Positions 1 to 8,356 of a stretch of DNA of 61,109 bases are shown here, one piece after another. The stretch spans positions 1 through 61,109 of the forward strand of contig JAGBEE010000008.1 of NCBI GenBank assembly GCA_017937135.1. Direction: 5' to 3'. The stretch is from Clostridia bacterium. GTDB taxonomy: Bacteria > Bacillota > Clostridia > Oscillospirales > CAG-272. The notes beneath the pieces are model-generated. The model was not told the DNA's origin and did no database searches. It saw nothing but the letters and a program-made list of their open reading frames with translations. The first letter of the stretch is position 1; each line of letters starts with the position of its first letter. The position numbers and the translations under genes were made by a program.

Positions 1-203
1 TGAAATTAAGTATAAACAATTATTTTAGTAAAATTTTAAGGTTGAGAGCTTGCGGTTTTGTTGCAAGCTCTCTTCGTTTTAATATCTGTTTTTTAGGCGC
101 GACCTCGCACTCTACCGTACGAAGTACGCCTACGTGTACGAATCTCGCCTTGGGCACACATTTCACTATCCCCAAAAAAGTGCAAATTATTTTCTCAAAT
201 AAC
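1..203. other. Non-coding stretch with a strong hairpin
   Basis: No convincing gene is visible upstream of the MATE promoter. A 10-bp perfect stem (44-53 with 63-72) followed by TTCGTTTT could be the terminator of a gene left of the window. Bases 95-170 are richer in G+C than their surroundings and hold short palindromes such as CGTAC-GAA-GTACG. The open frame at 42-242 has no ribosome binding site and no recognisable product. The stretch could be an intergenic repeat or the end of a non-coding RNA. Confidence 0.4.
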
Positions 204-232
204 TTGTTATTTGAATTAAATTGTGCTACAAT
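204..232 (+). promoter_or_regulatory. Promoter of the MATE gene
   Basis: TTGTTA, a 17-base spacer and TACAAT lie about 40 bases before the MATE start codon. This is sigma-A-like. Confidence 0.6.
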
Positions 233-270
233 GTGCTTGTAAAAATTTCAACAAAATTCGAGGCAGAAAA

Positions 271-1668
271 ATGGCTCAAAAAATAGATATGTTAAATGGG
301 GGACTTTTTAAGAAAATAGTTCTTTTTGCAGTTCCCATTATGCTCCAAGGCTTACTACAAAGCATATATAACTCAGCAGACCTTGTTGTAGTAGGGCAAT
401 TTTCATCAGGAGCAGCCCTGTCAGCAGTTGGCACAACCACATCAGTATATAATGTGCTTTTAGGACTCTTTTTTGGTATTGCTGTCGGTGTTGACGTTGT
501 ATCCTCGTACACTCACGGTGCAGGTGATAAGAAAGGACTCAAAAAGATAATTGACACCTCAGTAATATCAGCACCCATTATGGGAATTATAGTGGCAATA
601 ATAGGCGCAATTATAGCAGAGCCTGTGCTAATTTTAATGAATACGCCAACGACCAATGGCGTATTAGAGCTTGCTACATTATATTTAAGAATACTTATGA
701 TAGGTGTTCCGTTTTCACTTGTATTTAACTTTAGCGCCGCAATTTTAAGGACCTCTGGCGAAACGCAAAAGCCTTTTATATACTTGGTAATTTCAGGACT
801 TGTAAACGTTATTCTTAACCTAATTTTTGTTGCTGGCTTTGGCTGGGGAGTAGCAGGAGTTGCAATAGCAACAGTAATTTCACAAATGCTCTCAGCAGCG
901 CTTATTTTAATACGACTTATGAGAAATGAAGGAATATTCTCATTCTCATTTAAAAACATAGAATTTTCATTCCAAATGCTTGGTAAAATAGTAAAGGTTG
1001 GAATCCCGGCAGGAATACAAAGCTGTGCCTTTAGCTTATCAAATGTATTCTTGCAGTCAGGCGTAAACTCATTTGGTCCCGACGCTATGGAGGGTAGCAC
1101 AGCTGTAGGTACAATAGAGGGGCTTATGTGGGTAACTCTTGTTGCATTCCAAAACTCAGCAACAACCTTTGTCAGCCAAAACATCGGTGCAGGTAAGCTT
1201 AAAAGGGCAAGAAAGGCATATAGATATTCTATACTATGCGTGGCTGCTTTAGGTGTTTTCTTGGGTTTAACTATGTTCTTCCTTGGCGACTTTATATTAA
1301 AGATATTTATTCCAAATAATCAGCTTGCCATGCAATACGCATATGAACGATATAGAATAACATTCCCAGTTTATTTCTTAGCTGGAATGATGGGAACTAT
1401 GCCTGGTGGTATAAGAGGTATGGGAGACAGCCTAACACCATCAATTATTTCAATAGTAGGAACGTGTGGCATAAGAATACTATGGGTATATACAATTTTT
1501 GAAAAATATAATACTATGTCAATACTTTACTTAGTACACCCTATTACCTGGGTAATAACATGCGTTTCATTGCTTATAAATTACATTGTAGTTTTGCATT
1601 TTTGCAAAAAAAGAATGCCGAAAGAGGCATCCAACAATGAAAGCACACCAATAAAAATAAAGGAATAA
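271..1668 (+). CDS. MATE family multidrug/Na+ efflux transporter
   Basis: This encodes a 465-residue polytopic membrane protein of the MATE family, which exports organic cations or drugs in exchange for Na+ or H+. The N-terminus (MLNGGLFKKIVLFAVPIMLQ) is typical, with the polar start of helix 1 followed by about 12 hydrophobic segments in two homologous halves (roughly residues 15-210 and 240-440). The conserved pattern ALSAVGTTTSVYNVL lies in helix 2. The start is placed at the ATG at 271, 48 bases inside the longest open frame, because it leaves the MLNGG start intact and follows a purine-rich AGGCAG. It is a single-gene unit with its own promoter and a shared terminator. The family is certain; the substrate is unknown. 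Confidence 0.9.
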   Translation: MAQKIDMLNGGLFKKIVLFAVPIMLQGLLQSIYNSADLVVVGQFSSGAALSAVGTTTSVYNVLLGLFFGIAVGVDVVSSYTHGAGDKKGLKKIIDTSVISAPIMGIIVAIIGAIIAEPVLILMNTPTTNGVLELATLYLRILMIGVPFSLVFNFSAAILRTSGETQKPFIYLVISGLVNVILNLIFVAGFGWGVAGVAIATVISQMLSAALILIRLMRNEGIFSFSFKNIEFSFQMLGKIVKVGIPAGIQSCAFSLSNVFLQSGVNSFGPDAMEGSTAVGTIEGLMWVTLVAFQNSATTFVSQNIGAGKLKRARKAYRYSILCVAALGVFLGLTMFFLGDFILKIFIPNNQLAMQYAYERYRITFPVYFLAGMMGTMPGGIRGMGDSLTPSIISIVGTCGIRILWVYTIFEKYNTMSILYLVHPITWVITCVSLLINYIVVLHFCKKRMPKEASNNESTPIKIKE

Positions 1669-1703
1669 AAAATACTGCTCAATTTTTGAGCAGTATTTTT
1701 TAT
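1669..1703. terminator. Bidirectional intrinsic terminator
   Basis: An 11-base stem (AATACTGCTCA with its complement, 1671-1697) is flanked by A-runs on the left and T-runs on the right. It can stop both the MATE transcript and the converging phosphoesterase transcript. Confidence 0.85.
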
Positions 1704-2833
1704 TTGCCTTTTTGAATGTCAATAATTACGTATTCAGCAGGGGAGGCAGTTTTTACAGGATATGCCCAGCCTGCAAAGCCCGAGGTTACAATAGCGCTTG
1801 AATTTTCACCAAGCGAATATTCACCATAAATTCCATCGTTAAAAGGAATTATCATTTGTAAAATATTGATAGGGAATAGCTGTCCACCGTGCGTGTGTCC
1901 GGATAAAAGCAGGTCAGTGCCGGCGCTTGAATTTTCCTCGTATTGATTTGGTTGATGGTCAAGCGTTAAAAGATACTTATTTTTATCAAGGCTTTTGGTT
2001 AAATCCTCAATTGAAAGCCTGTTGCCCTGGTGATTTTGCACGCTTCTGTCCTCACGTCCGATTAAATAAAGCTCATTATTTATTAGTATTGACTCATCTT
2101 GCAAAATAGTAATACCGTTTTGCTCAATTTCCAAAATAAGCTCGTTTTCAGTAAACGCGCTTTTAACAAGTGACATAGGTCTGTCGTGATTGCCGTGTAC
2201 GTAATAAATTCCGTACTTGCTTTTTATTGAGCCAAGGACCTTAAATGCTTCTTTCATTTGCTCCTTAGAGGTGGAATTATCAACAATGTCACCACAAAGA
2301 ATAATAATATCAGCATCTTGCTCACTTATCTCAGCGCATTTTTCTATCATTTCCTCGTAATTCAATGAAACACCAAAGTGCACATCAGCAATAAGCGCAA
2401 CACGATATCCCTCGCTCCTTATATCCTTGCTTGTGTTTATATTGTAGTGCGTCATTTGTACGCTATGCAAATTTATATAGCCAAAAATAAGAATAATAAC
2501 ACTTAACAATACAGGAATTATACCAATACCATAAATCCTTTTCCAACAAGTAAAGCCACCCTCATATTTTTCCTTAGCTATCTTTTTTACAATGAAATTG
2601 GCAAGCTGACAAAGTAGCGCAAAGCCAATAATATGGAGAAGAAGAATGGTGTAAAAGCTCGTTATATTTAAAGCAAGGGCACTAAGTACGACAGATGCGA
2701 TTATAATAATTATCTTGGCTTTTTTATTATCAGCATCAATATTTAACACCTTCAAAATACGCTTTATAAAGAAGTATAAATAAAATCCCACGCCAACAAG
2801 AAACGGCGAAAACAAAAGAGATAATATACCCAT
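1700..2833 (-). CDS. Membrane-anchored calcineurin-like metallophosphoesterase
   Basis: The 377-residue protein has four N-terminal hydrophobic segments (about residues 3-27, 36-55, 56-80 and 103-127) followed by a metallophosphoesterase domain. The metal-binding motifs appear in order: DVHFG, GDIVDN, GNHDRP, and the late GHTHGGQ. This matches the YkuE/YaeI-like membrane phosphoesterases, some of which act on lipid-linked phosphates (UDP-diacylglucosamine or related). I choose the ATG at 2833 over the upstream in-frame start because GGAGGTG lies 3 bases before it. The gene has its own promoter and converges on the MATE gene. The substrate is not deducible. Confidence 0.85.
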   Translation of the reverse strand: MGILSLLFSPFLVGVGFYLYFFIKRILKVLNIDADNKKAKIIIIIASVVLSALALNITSFYTILLLHIIGFALLCQLANFIVKKIAKEKYEGGFTCWKRIYGIGIIPVLLSVIILIFGYINLHSVQMTHYNINTSKDIRSEGYRVALIADVHFGVSLNYEEMIEKCAEISEQDADIIILCGDIVDNSTSKEQMKEAFKVLGSIKSKYGIYYVHGNHDRPMSLVKSAFTENELILEIEQNGITILQDESILINNELYLIGREDRSVQNHQGNRLSIEDLTKSLDKNKYLLTLDHQPNQYEENSSAGTDLLLSGHTHGGQLFPINILQMIIPFNDGIYGEYSLGENSSAIVTSGFAGWAYPVKTASPAEYVIIDIQKGK

Positions 2834-2862
2834 ATTCACCTCCATAAATTTATTATGTAAAT

Positions 2863-2891
2863 ATTATAGCATACATAAAGCAGAGAAGCAA
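2863..2891 (-). promoter_or_regulatory. Promoter of the membrane phosphoesterase gene
   Basis: On the minus strand TTGCTT, 17 bases, TATAAT; about 30 bases before the start codon. Confidence 0.65.
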
Positions 2892-2896
2892 CAAAA

Positions 2897-2935
2897 AATA
2901 AAAGCTCGACTGGAATTATTCCACCGAGCTTTTTG
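2897..2935 (-). terminator. Intrinsic terminator overlapping a stop codon
   Basis: Read on the minus strand, AAAGCTCG pairs with CGAGCTTT and the inner TGGAA pairs with TTCCA, followed by TTTTATTTTTTG. The stop codon of the 2916-3689 gene lies inside the hairpin. Confidence 0.7.
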
Positions 2936-3689
2936 AGAAATTCGAAAAGTCATAATGATATCTTTCATGTGTACAGGAAGAGAACAGAAGCTTTTCATCA
3001 GAATAAAACGCAAGGTCTTCAAAGGGTTTTATATCATAATCTGTTTCAAATTGTAATAACCATTTTTTTGTTGCGTCATTTAATTTAAATCGAAACACCT
3101 TATGCAATTCATTTGAAATACTACAATGCCAAGTGAATGTTGTTATAATTGAAATTAAATGAGGGCTTAAAACAGAATTCTCCTTGGTATGCAATTCATA
3201 ATCCAATGGTTTTTCTATCAAATTCGTTTGTAGGCTTAAAACAATTTCTTGACACTCAAAAAGGAACTGTATTAAATGATACATATGCCAAAAAAATTCC
3301 ACAGGCTCTTTATATAGCGTATTGTTTTCATATATTTCGTCACATAAAAAAGGACTTTCTTCTTCTAATAAACCCTGTTGACTTCTTTCTAAATGTTTTT
3401 TCGTTTCATCATATATGTCGTTAAATAAGACAAAAAAATCAGGCAATTTGTTTTTTACTTTTTTAGATAAATCATTGTAATTATTTTGAACAATATCTAT
3501 AATTTTCTCTTCTATGAGGTTTAATGCAATATTAGCATTTTCTTCCGATAACCTTATATTGGCATAAGGATGCTCAAAAGAAACGCCATTATAGGAATGA
3601 AAGGGAATAGTAATTTCAAAGCAATTTGCAATAGGTGAATACTTTTCGATTAATTCTTGCATAGTGATTTCATTATTCAAATTTTCCAT
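2916..3689 (-). CDS. Protein of unknown function (257 aa)
   Basis: I do not recognise this protein. It is soluble, without signal peptide or membrane segment, acidic and rich in Glu, Asn and Leu, with mostly helical-looking sequence (about residues 45-110 and 135-170) and a Trp/His/Cys-containing stretch near residue 190 (TFTWHCS). The start at 3689 follows GGGGGA with a good spacing and a TTGACT-17-TATAAT promoter, so expression is well supported. It is monocistronic, between tRNA-Met and the phosphoesterase. The lack of homologues known to me and the isolated transcription unit would suit an accessory gene. Confidence 0.75.
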   Translation of the reverse strand: MENLNNEITMQELIEKYSPIANCFEITIPFHSYNGVSFEHPYANIRLSEENANIALNLIEEKIIDIVQNNYNDLSKKVKNKLPDFFVLFNDIYDETKKHLERSQQGLLEEESPFLCDEIYENNTLYKEPVEFFWHMYHLIQFLFECQEIVLSLQTNLIEKPLDYELHTKENSVLSPHLISIITTFTWHCSISNELHKVFRFKLNDATKKWLLQFETDYDIKPFEDLAFYSDEKLLFSSCTHERYHYDFSNFSKSSVE

Positions 3690-3724
3690 ATAAGTATTTT
3701 CCCCCTTCGCTATTTATTATTAAA

Positions 3725-3753
3725 ATTATAGCACAATAATTAAATTAAGTCAA
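3725..3753 (-). promoter_or_regulatory. Promoter of the unknown 257-aa gene
   Basis: Minus strand TTGACT, 17 bases, TATAAT, about 36 bases upstream of the start codon. Confidence 0.75.
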
Positions 3754-3763
3754 ATAATAAAAC

Positions 3764-3795
3764 AAAAAAGGCAGGTATAAAACCTACCTTTTTAT
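3764..3795 (-). terminator. tRNA-Met terminator
   Basis: Minus strand GGTAGGT pairs with ACCTGCC (one G-U pair) directly after the tRNA CCA end, then TTTTTTGTTTT. Confidence 0.75.
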
Positions 3796-3872
3796 TGGTG
3801 GACCAGCAGGGACTCGAACCCCGGACCGACCGGTTATGAGCCGGTTGCTCTAACCAACTGAGCTACTGGTCC
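3796..3872 (-). tRNA. tRNA-Met (CAT), elongator type
   Basis: The 77-base cloverleaf reads on the minus strand from GGACCAG to CTGGTCC plus an encoded CCA. The D-arm (AGCTCAGTTGGTTAGAGC), anticodon stem ACCGG/CCGGT with loop CTCATAA (anticodon CAT at 3836-3838) and TTCGAGTC T-loop are all present. The base-paired first acceptor position and the ordinary D-loop argue against an initiator tRNA. A tRNA-Ile2 with lysidine-modified CAT cannot be excluded by the anticodon alone, but the arms look like clostridial elongator tRNA-Met. Confidence 0.93.
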
Positions 3873-3900
3873 TAAAGCGTGACTTTTTGTCACGACTTAT

Positions 3901-3929
3901 ATTTTACACATTTATTGTGTGTTTGTCAA
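3901..3929 (-). promoter_or_regulatory. Promoter of tRNA-Met
   Basis: Minus strand TTGACA, 17 bases, TAAAAT, ending 28 bases before the tRNA 5' end. A short perfect stem (GTGAC/GTCAC) lies between promoter and tRNA. Confidence 0.75.
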
Positions 3930-3969
3930 TAGTTTTTTGAAAAAATTATTTTTCTTTTTTAATTTATGC

Positions 3970-4863
3970 TTAAATATCTGATTTTATTATATCATCAAGC
4001 TGATTTTGATAGTAAATATCATCAAATTTCTTTATAACATACTTGTGCATTCCGTCGCTTGATGGCGTAAAGTGGTTTTTGCCATTTTCAGCCTCAACGC
4101 AAGCAGTACCTACCACATAGTCATAGCCAGCCTTTTCCTCGTCGCCAATAACAGCCAAAAGAGCAGTCATAGGGTCCCAAGAGGATCTGCCATTTTCCGA
4201 GCCGTGGTCGTAAAGTGCTTGATATAAATAGTCGTTTTTGTCAAGCTTAGAACCACTTATTACAGAATTACCAATTTCCCAACCAAGGAATGTAATTGGA
4301 ACAGGGCATTTTTCGCAAATAACATATGATGCCTTGCACGCAACACTTGTTCGACTAAAATTGTATTCACGGCCACCATCCTCGTGCCATTTTCCAGCCA
4401 TACACCAAACCTTTTCTACCTTTTCTTTTACAAGCTCAACACCTGTAAGGCTTGAAATATCATCGCCCTCGCTTTCGAGCAAGCCTGCAAGAACCTGTAA
4501 AAATCCAACCTCTAAGATTTCAACCTTCCCCTTGGCATTGGCAAGCAAGCGTCTATATAGTCTAATACCATTTTCAGCATCATCATTTGACTTGTAATTC
4601 TTGCTAAATTCGCTAAGCTTAATTTGATATGTAGGATGAGAGCCGAAATTTGCGCCGGATTTATCAATTCCAATTGGCACATTATAAACACCCTCTTTGT
4701 TTAAAAAGCCCTCAAGAGATGAAGCAGAGTAATCAATAGCGTCATTTATAACAACACCAATTAAATTTATTTTTTCCTCCTTAACGCTACGGCAAAGAAC
4801 TCTCAATGCAACAACATCGTCGCAGTCCTCGCCCCAGTCAGTTCCAAAAATAATGCTTCTCAT
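3970..4863 (-). CDS. Inosine/uridine-preferring nucleoside hydrolase family protein
   Basis: The protein (297 aa from the chosen start) begins MRSIIFGTDWGEDCDDVVAL, the Asp-rich N-terminal Ca2+-binding motif of the nucleoside hydrolase fold in the variant seen in DxDWxxDxDD subfamilies instead of the classic DTDPGxDDA. Other family features are the WDPMTALLAV segment near the C-terminus, which normally supplies a late metal ligand, and VVIND near residue 50. The family cleaves the N-glycosidic bond of ribonucleosides, but members of this subfamily are poorly characterised. The ATG at 4863 is preferred to an upstream frame extension because AAGGAG lies 7 bases before it, and a TTGACA-17-TATAAT promoter lies within the extension. 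It is monocistronic and divergent from thiN. Confidence 0.8.
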   Translation of the reverse strand: MRSIIFGTDWGEDCDDVVALRVLCRSVKEEKINLIGVVINDAIDYSASSLEGFLNKEGVYNVPIGIDKSGANFGSHPTYQIKLSEFSKNYKSNDDAENGIRLYRRLLANAKGKVEILEVGFLQVLAGLLESEGDDISSLTGVELVKEKVEKVWCMAGKWHEDGGREYNFSRTSVACKASYVICEKCPVPITFLGWEIGNSVISGSKLDKNDYLYQALYDHGSENGRSSWDPMTALLAVIGDEEKAGYDYVVGTACVEAENGKNHFTPSSDGMHKYVIKKFDDIYYQNQLDDIIKSDI

Positions 4864-4891
4864 ATAATTCTCCTTATTTTTATATGAGTAA

Positions 4892-4920
4892 ATTATATCA
4901 TTCGAGATAAATAATGTCAA
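4892..4920 (-). promoter_or_regulatory. Promoter of the nucleoside hydrolase-like gene
   Basis: Minus strand TTGACA, 17 bases, TATAAT; a consensus match 28 bases before the start codon. Confidence 0.8.
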
Positions 4921-4938
4921 TAATAGTACAAAAATTAC

Positions 4939-4967
4939 TTGTAAAACCCATTTCAAAATGCTAAAAT
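4939..4967 (+). promoter_or_regulatory. Promoter of thiN
   Basis: TTGTAA, 17 bases, TAAAAT; the expected transcript starts about 10 bases before the ATG, leaving a very short leader containing GAGGTG. No TPP element fits there, so thiN appears not to be riboswitch-controlled. Confidence 0.6.
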
Positions 4968-4984
4968 AGCATTGAGGTGATAAA

Positions 4985-5617
4985 ATGAATACCTGTTATA
5001 TAGTCTGCGCTCTTGATTCAACACTTGATTTTATACCCGACAAAGGCGATTTTGTTATAGGAGCTGACAGAGGCTATGAAATATTAAAAAAACAACAAAA
5101 AAGAATAGATTTGGCAGTGGGAGATTTTGACTCACTTGGCAAAGCTCCAAATTGTGAAAATATAATAAAATTCCCGACAAAAAAGGATGATACCGACAGC
5201 GCCTTAGCTATAAAGCACGCAGTTAGCTTGGGTTATAAAAAAATAGTAGTATATGGCGCAATTGGCGGTTGCCTTGACCACACCATTGCTAATTTAGCGC
5301 ATATTGCAAATTATACCGAAAAAGGAGTAGATATTTCCTTTATAGATAATGAGCATATAACCTTTGCTATTCACAATTCAAGCGTTAGCTTTTCAAACGA
5401 AGCAAATGGAAGAATATCCGTATTTTCATTTAATGACAAAAGTGAGGGCGTTTTTGAAAAGGGGCTATTATATGAGCTTGATAATTATACACTAACAAAC
5501 CAAATACCCTTGGGCGTTAGTAATGAATTTATCGGTAAAAAAGCCGAAATTTCGGTAAGAAATGGCACGCTTATAATATTTACATCAAAAAATAACATAA
5601 AGCACTTGACAAAATGA
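4985..5617 (+). CDS. thiN: Thiamine pyrophosphokinase
   Basis: This 210-residue enzyme transfers pyrophosphate from ATP to thiamine, giving thiamine diphosphate in the cytoplasm. Firmicute ThiN signatures are present: GADRGYEIL near residue 28, VGDFDSLG near residue 48, KKDDTDSALAIKHA near 65 and YGAIGGCLDHTIANL near 90, which together bind Mg-ATP. The C-terminal half is the usual thiamin-binding beta domain. GAGGTG lies 5 bases before the ATG. It is followed by a TPP riboswitch and the thiamine transporter gene thiT, so imported thiamine can be activated directly. The length is normal. Confidence 0.92.
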   Translation: MNTCYIVCALDSTLDFIPDKGDFVIGADRGYEILKKQQKRIDLAVGDFDSLGKAPNCENIIKFPTKKDDTDSALAIKHAVSLGYKKIVVYGAIGGCLDHTIANLAHIANYTEKGVDISFIDNEHITFAIHNSSVSFSNEANGRISVFSFNDKSEGVFEKGLLYELDNYTLTNQIPLGVSNEFIGKKAEISVRNGTLIIFTSKNNIKHLTK

Positions 5618-5634
5618 AAAAATAGTGTTAAAAT
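5606..5634 (+). promoter_or_regulatory. Promoter of the TPP riboswitch-thiT unit
   Basis: TTGACA, 17 bases, TAAAAT. It starts inside the last codons of thiN, so thiT has its own start of transcription. Confidence 0.75.
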
Positions 5635-5657
5635 CTACTCATCGCACAATTAAATAT

Positions 5658-5737
5658 TCAGGGGTGCTGTTTAGGCTGAGATGGAAGGATTCCGAACCCT
5701 TTAACCTGATACGGATAATGCCGTCGTAGGAAGATAA
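5658..5737 (+). ncRNA. TPP riboswitch (THI element)
   Basis: The conserved blocks of the thiamine-diphosphate aptamer occur in order: GGGGTGC at 5661, CTGAGATGG near 5676, ACCCTTTAACCTGAT near 5696, GGATAATGCC near 5713 and CGTAGGAA near 5725. It sits in the 5' leader of thiT and should switch the gene off when thiamine diphosphate is plentiful. Confidence 0.95.
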
Positions 5738-5767
5738 TATTAACTATTCGATATTGTTTAAATATTG

Positions 5768-5808
5768 TTACCGCACGGATATTTTCTGTGCGGTAATTTA
5801 TATTTTAA
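5768..5808 (+). terminator. Expression-platform hairpin of the TPP riboswitch
   Basis: TTACCGCAC pairs with GTGCGGTAA (5768-5795) and is followed by TTTATATTTT before the thiT ribosome binding site. It most likely acts as the conditional terminator. The tail is not a pure T-run, so control of translation is a possible alternative. Confidence 0.65.
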
Positions 5809-5819
5809 GGAGGTTCCAT

Positions 5820-6419
5820 ATGGGAACAAAAGCAATGTCAAGGCAAAGCATTTACGCGCTTTGCCAAAGTGCAATATTTATTGCGCTTGCCACAATTTTG
5901 AGCTTCTTGCCCGTTTACGAAATGCCATTTGGTGGTTCAGTAACGCTTGCAAGTATGCTACCAATTCTTTTCATAGGCGTAAAATTTGGCTACAAGTGGG
6001 GAATAGGAAGTGCATTTACATATGCAGCTATTCAGCTTGTTCAAGCACTTATCAAGGGTAATGTGTTCAGCACAGCAATGTCAGCAGGAGTAGTAATTTT
6101 ATGTGTATTTTTTGATTACTTAGTTCCATTTACCATTCTTGGCTTATCTGCATTTTCAAAACCAAAGGAGGGTGAAAAATTAAGCATAATTAAGGTTCTT
6201 ATCACATTTTCCGTTTTAATGCTTATACGCTTCATTTGCCACTATATAACAGGAGTAGCAATTTGGGGACAATGGGCACCCGAGGGAATGGGACTTGCAC
6301 TTTATTCACTTTTGTACAACGGACAATATATGCTTCCAGAGCTTATAATAACCGATGTAATAGCAGGGTTTTTGTTTACATCCTCGCAAATTGAAAGACT
6401 TATAACTAAAAATAATTAA
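5820..6419 (+). CDS. thiT: ECF thiamine transporter S component ThiT
   Basis: The 199-residue integral membrane protein has six hydrophobic helices. It is the thiamine-binding subunit of an energy-coupling-factor transporter. The tail carries family-typical thiamine-site residues in WGQWAPEG and YSLLYNGQYMLPELIITD (about residues 150-180). I start at the ATG at 5820, not the longer open frame, because AAGGAGG lies 6 bases before it and the upstream part overlaps the riboswitch hairpin. ThiT is a group II S component; it needs a shared EcfA-EcfA'-EcfT module, and one is encoded at 20-22.7 kb. A terminator follows at once. Confidence 0.9.
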   Translation: MGTKAMSRQSIYALCQSAIFIALATILSFLPVYEMPFGGSVTLASMLPILFIGVKFGYKWGIGSAFTYAAIQLVQALIKGNVFSTAMSAGVVILCVFFDYLVPFTILGLSAFSKPKEGEKLSIIKVLITFSVLMLIRFICHYITGVAIWGQWAPEGMGLALYSLLYNGQYMLPELIITDVIAGFLFTSSQIERLITKNN

Positions 6420-6420
6420 A

Positions 6421-6447
6421 AAGGCGTGTGAAAACACGCTTTTTTTC
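6421..6447 (+). terminator. thiT terminator
   Basis: GCGTGT-GAAA-ACACGC stem-loop followed by seven T residues. Confidence 0.85.
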
Positions 6448-6476
6448 TTGACTTTACTAAAATATAGTAGTAAAAT
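6448..6476 (+). promoter_or_regulatory. Promoter of fucI operon
   Basis: TTGACT, 17 bases, TAAAAT directly after the thiT terminator, about 70 bases before fucI. Confidence 0.7.
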
Positions 6477-6546
6477 ATAAGTTGAGAGAATATGCGTATG
6501 CAAAAAAGCTCAAGTAAATAAAATACATATAAAGAGGAGAAAAACC

Positions 6547-8340
6547 ATGGCTAAAAACAGACTTATAGGCGATTATCCCGTAATTGGTATTAGACCTACA
6601 ATAGATGGTCGTCGCGGAGTGCTCAAGGTAAGAGAATCGCTTGAAGAGCAAACAATGAATATGGCAAAGGCAGCAGCAAAGCTTTTTGAGGAAAATTTAA
6701 AATACTCAAATGGCGAGCCTGTAAAGGTAGTAATCGCTGACACTACAATAGGTAGAGTAGCAGAGGCAGCAGCTTGTGCAGCTAAATTCAAAAAAGAGGG
6801 AGTAGATATTACTCTTACAGTAACTCCTTGCTGGTGCTACGGTGCTGAAACTATGGATATGGATCCAATGACAATAAAAGGTGTATGGGGCTTTAACGGT
6901 ACAGAAAGACCAGGTGCAGTATATCTTGCATCAGTTCTTGCAACCCACGCACAAAAGGGACTTCCTGCATTTGGTATTTACGGTCACGACGTACAGGATG
7001 CAACAGATACATCAATTCCCGAGGACGTTAAGGAAAAGCTCCTTCGCTTTGCGCGTGCTGCAGTTGCTGCCGCATCTATGAGAGGCAAATCATACCTTCA
7101 AATCGGCTCAATTTGTATGGGTATCGGTGGCTCTATAATTGACCCTGCATTTATCGAGGAATATCTTGGTATGAGAGTTGAGTCAGTTGACGAGGTAGAA
7201 ATCATCAGACGTATGACAGAGGGCATCTACGACAAGGAGGAATATGAAAAGGCTCTTGCTTGGACAAAGGCAAAATGCATTGAGGGCTTTGACAAAAATC
7301 CCGAGGAGCTTCAAAAATCAAGAGAAGCAAAGGATGCTGACTGGGAATTTGTTGTAAAAATGATGTGCATTATCAAGGACTTAATGAACGGTAATGATAA
7401 ACTTCCAGAGGGATGCGAGGAGGAAAAGGTAGGTCATAATGCAATAGCAGCAGGCTTCCAGGGTCAAAGACAATGGACAGACTTCTATCCAAACTGTGAC
7501 TTCCCAGAGGCTATGCTTAACTCATCCTTCGACTGGAACGGCGCAAGAGAGCCATACATTCTCGCAACGGAAAACGACGTATTGAACGGTCTTGGAATGC
7601 TCTTTATGAAGCTTCTTACAAATAGACCTCAAATGTTTGCAGACGTAAGAACATATTGGAGCCCCGAGGCAGTTAAAAAGGCAACAGGCTATGATATAGA
7701 AGGCGTTGCAAAGGAAGCGGGTGGATTTATCCATCTTATCAACTCAGGTGCTTGCTGTCTTGATGCAAACGGTGGAGCAAAGGACGAAAACGGCAATGCT
7801 GTTATGAAGGAATGGTATAACGTAACACCAGAGGATCAAGATAATATTATCAAAAATACAACATGGAACTATGCAGACCTTGGCTACTTCCGTGGTGGTG
7901 GATATTCATCAAGATTTGAAACAAAGGATCAAATGCCTGCAACGATGATTAGACTTAATCTTGTAAAGGGCTTAGGACCCGTTCTTCAAATCGCAGAGGG
8001 ATGGACAGTTGGACTTCCAGAGGATGTTTCAGATAAGCTTTGGAAGAGAACAGACTATACTTGGCCTTGCACCTGGTTCGCACCAAGAACAACAGGTGAG
8101 GGTGCATTTAAGAGCGCATATGATGTAATGAACAACTGGGGTGCCAACCATGGCGCTATCAGCTACGGTCACATCGGCGCAGACCTTATCACACTTTGCT
8201 CAATTTTGAGAATACCTGTATGTATGCACAACGTACCTGAGGACAAAATATTCCGTCCATCTGCATGGAACGCATTTGGTATGGATAAAGAGGGACAGGA
8301 CTACCGTGCTTGTCAAGCATACGGACCAATGTATAAATAA
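6547..8340 (+). CDS. fucI: L-fucose isomerase
   Basis: The 597-residue cytoplasmic enzyme converts L-fucose (and usually D-arabinose) to the ketose L-fuculose with a Mn2+ cofactor. It matches the full length of the FucI family. Typical stretches are the start [19 protein letters not shown], the [10 protein letters not shown] segment near residue 193 and the C-terminal substrate region with [13 protein letters not shown] and CMHNVPED. The acidic metal-binding positions appear in [19 protein letters not shown] (about residues 335-355). GAGGAG precedes the ATG. No fuculokinase or aldolase is in the window, so the rest of the fucose pathway must lie elsewhere. It is co-transcribed with a nucleotidyltransferase gene 16 bases downstream. 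Confidence 0.95.
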   Translation: MAKNRLIGDYPVIGIRPTIDGRRGVLKVRESLEEQTMNMAKAAAKLFEENLKYSNGEPVKVVIADTTIGRVAEAAACAAKFKKEGVDITLTVTPCWCYGAETMDMDPMTIKGVWGFNGTERPGAVYLASVLATHAQKGLPAFGIYGHDVQDATDTSIPEDVKEKLLRFARAAVAAASMRGKSYLQIGSICMGIGGSIIDPAFIEEYLGMRVESVDEVEIIRRMTEGIYDKEEYEKALAWTKAKCIEGFDKNPEELQKSREAKDADWEFVVKMMCIIKDLMNGNDKLPEGCEEEKVGHNAIAAGFQGQRQWTDFYPNCDFPEAMLNSSFDWNGAREPYILATENDVLNGLGMLFMKLLTNRPQMFADVRTYWSPEAVKKATGYDIEGVAKEAGGFIHLINSGACCLDANGGAKDENGNAVMKEWYNVTPEDQDNIIKNTTWNYADLGYFRGGGYSSRFETKDQMPATMIRLNLVKGLGPVLQIAEGWTVGLPEDVSDKLWKRTDYTWPCTWFAPRTTGEGAFKSAYDVMNNWGANHGAISYGHIGADLITLCSILRIPVCMHNVPEDKIFRPSAWNAFGMDKEGQDYRACQAYGPMYK

Positions 8341-8356
8341 TTAAGGGGATAGAGTA

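Noticed and set aside
42..242. Open frame of 66 codons before the MATE gene
   Set aside because: No ribosome binding site, it crosses a hairpin and the MATE promoter, and the product has no protein-like features.
513..1184. Long minus-strand frame inside the MATE gene
   Set aside because: It lies wholly opposite a clear MATE reading frame, has no start signals, and its length follows from the codon use of the real gene.
3149..3424. 91-codon plus-strand frame opposite the unknown 257-aa gene
   Set aside because: The minus-strand gene has a promoter, a ribosome binding site and a terminator; the plus frame has none.
3796..3872. tRNA-Met gene as an integration site of a mobile element
   Set aside because: No integrase gene, no duplicated tRNA end and no phage or plasmid genes were seen nearby.
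5754..5819. Upstream extension of thiT
   Set aside because: It overlaps the riboswitch hairpin and lacks a ribosome binding site; the internal ATG has AAGGAGG.
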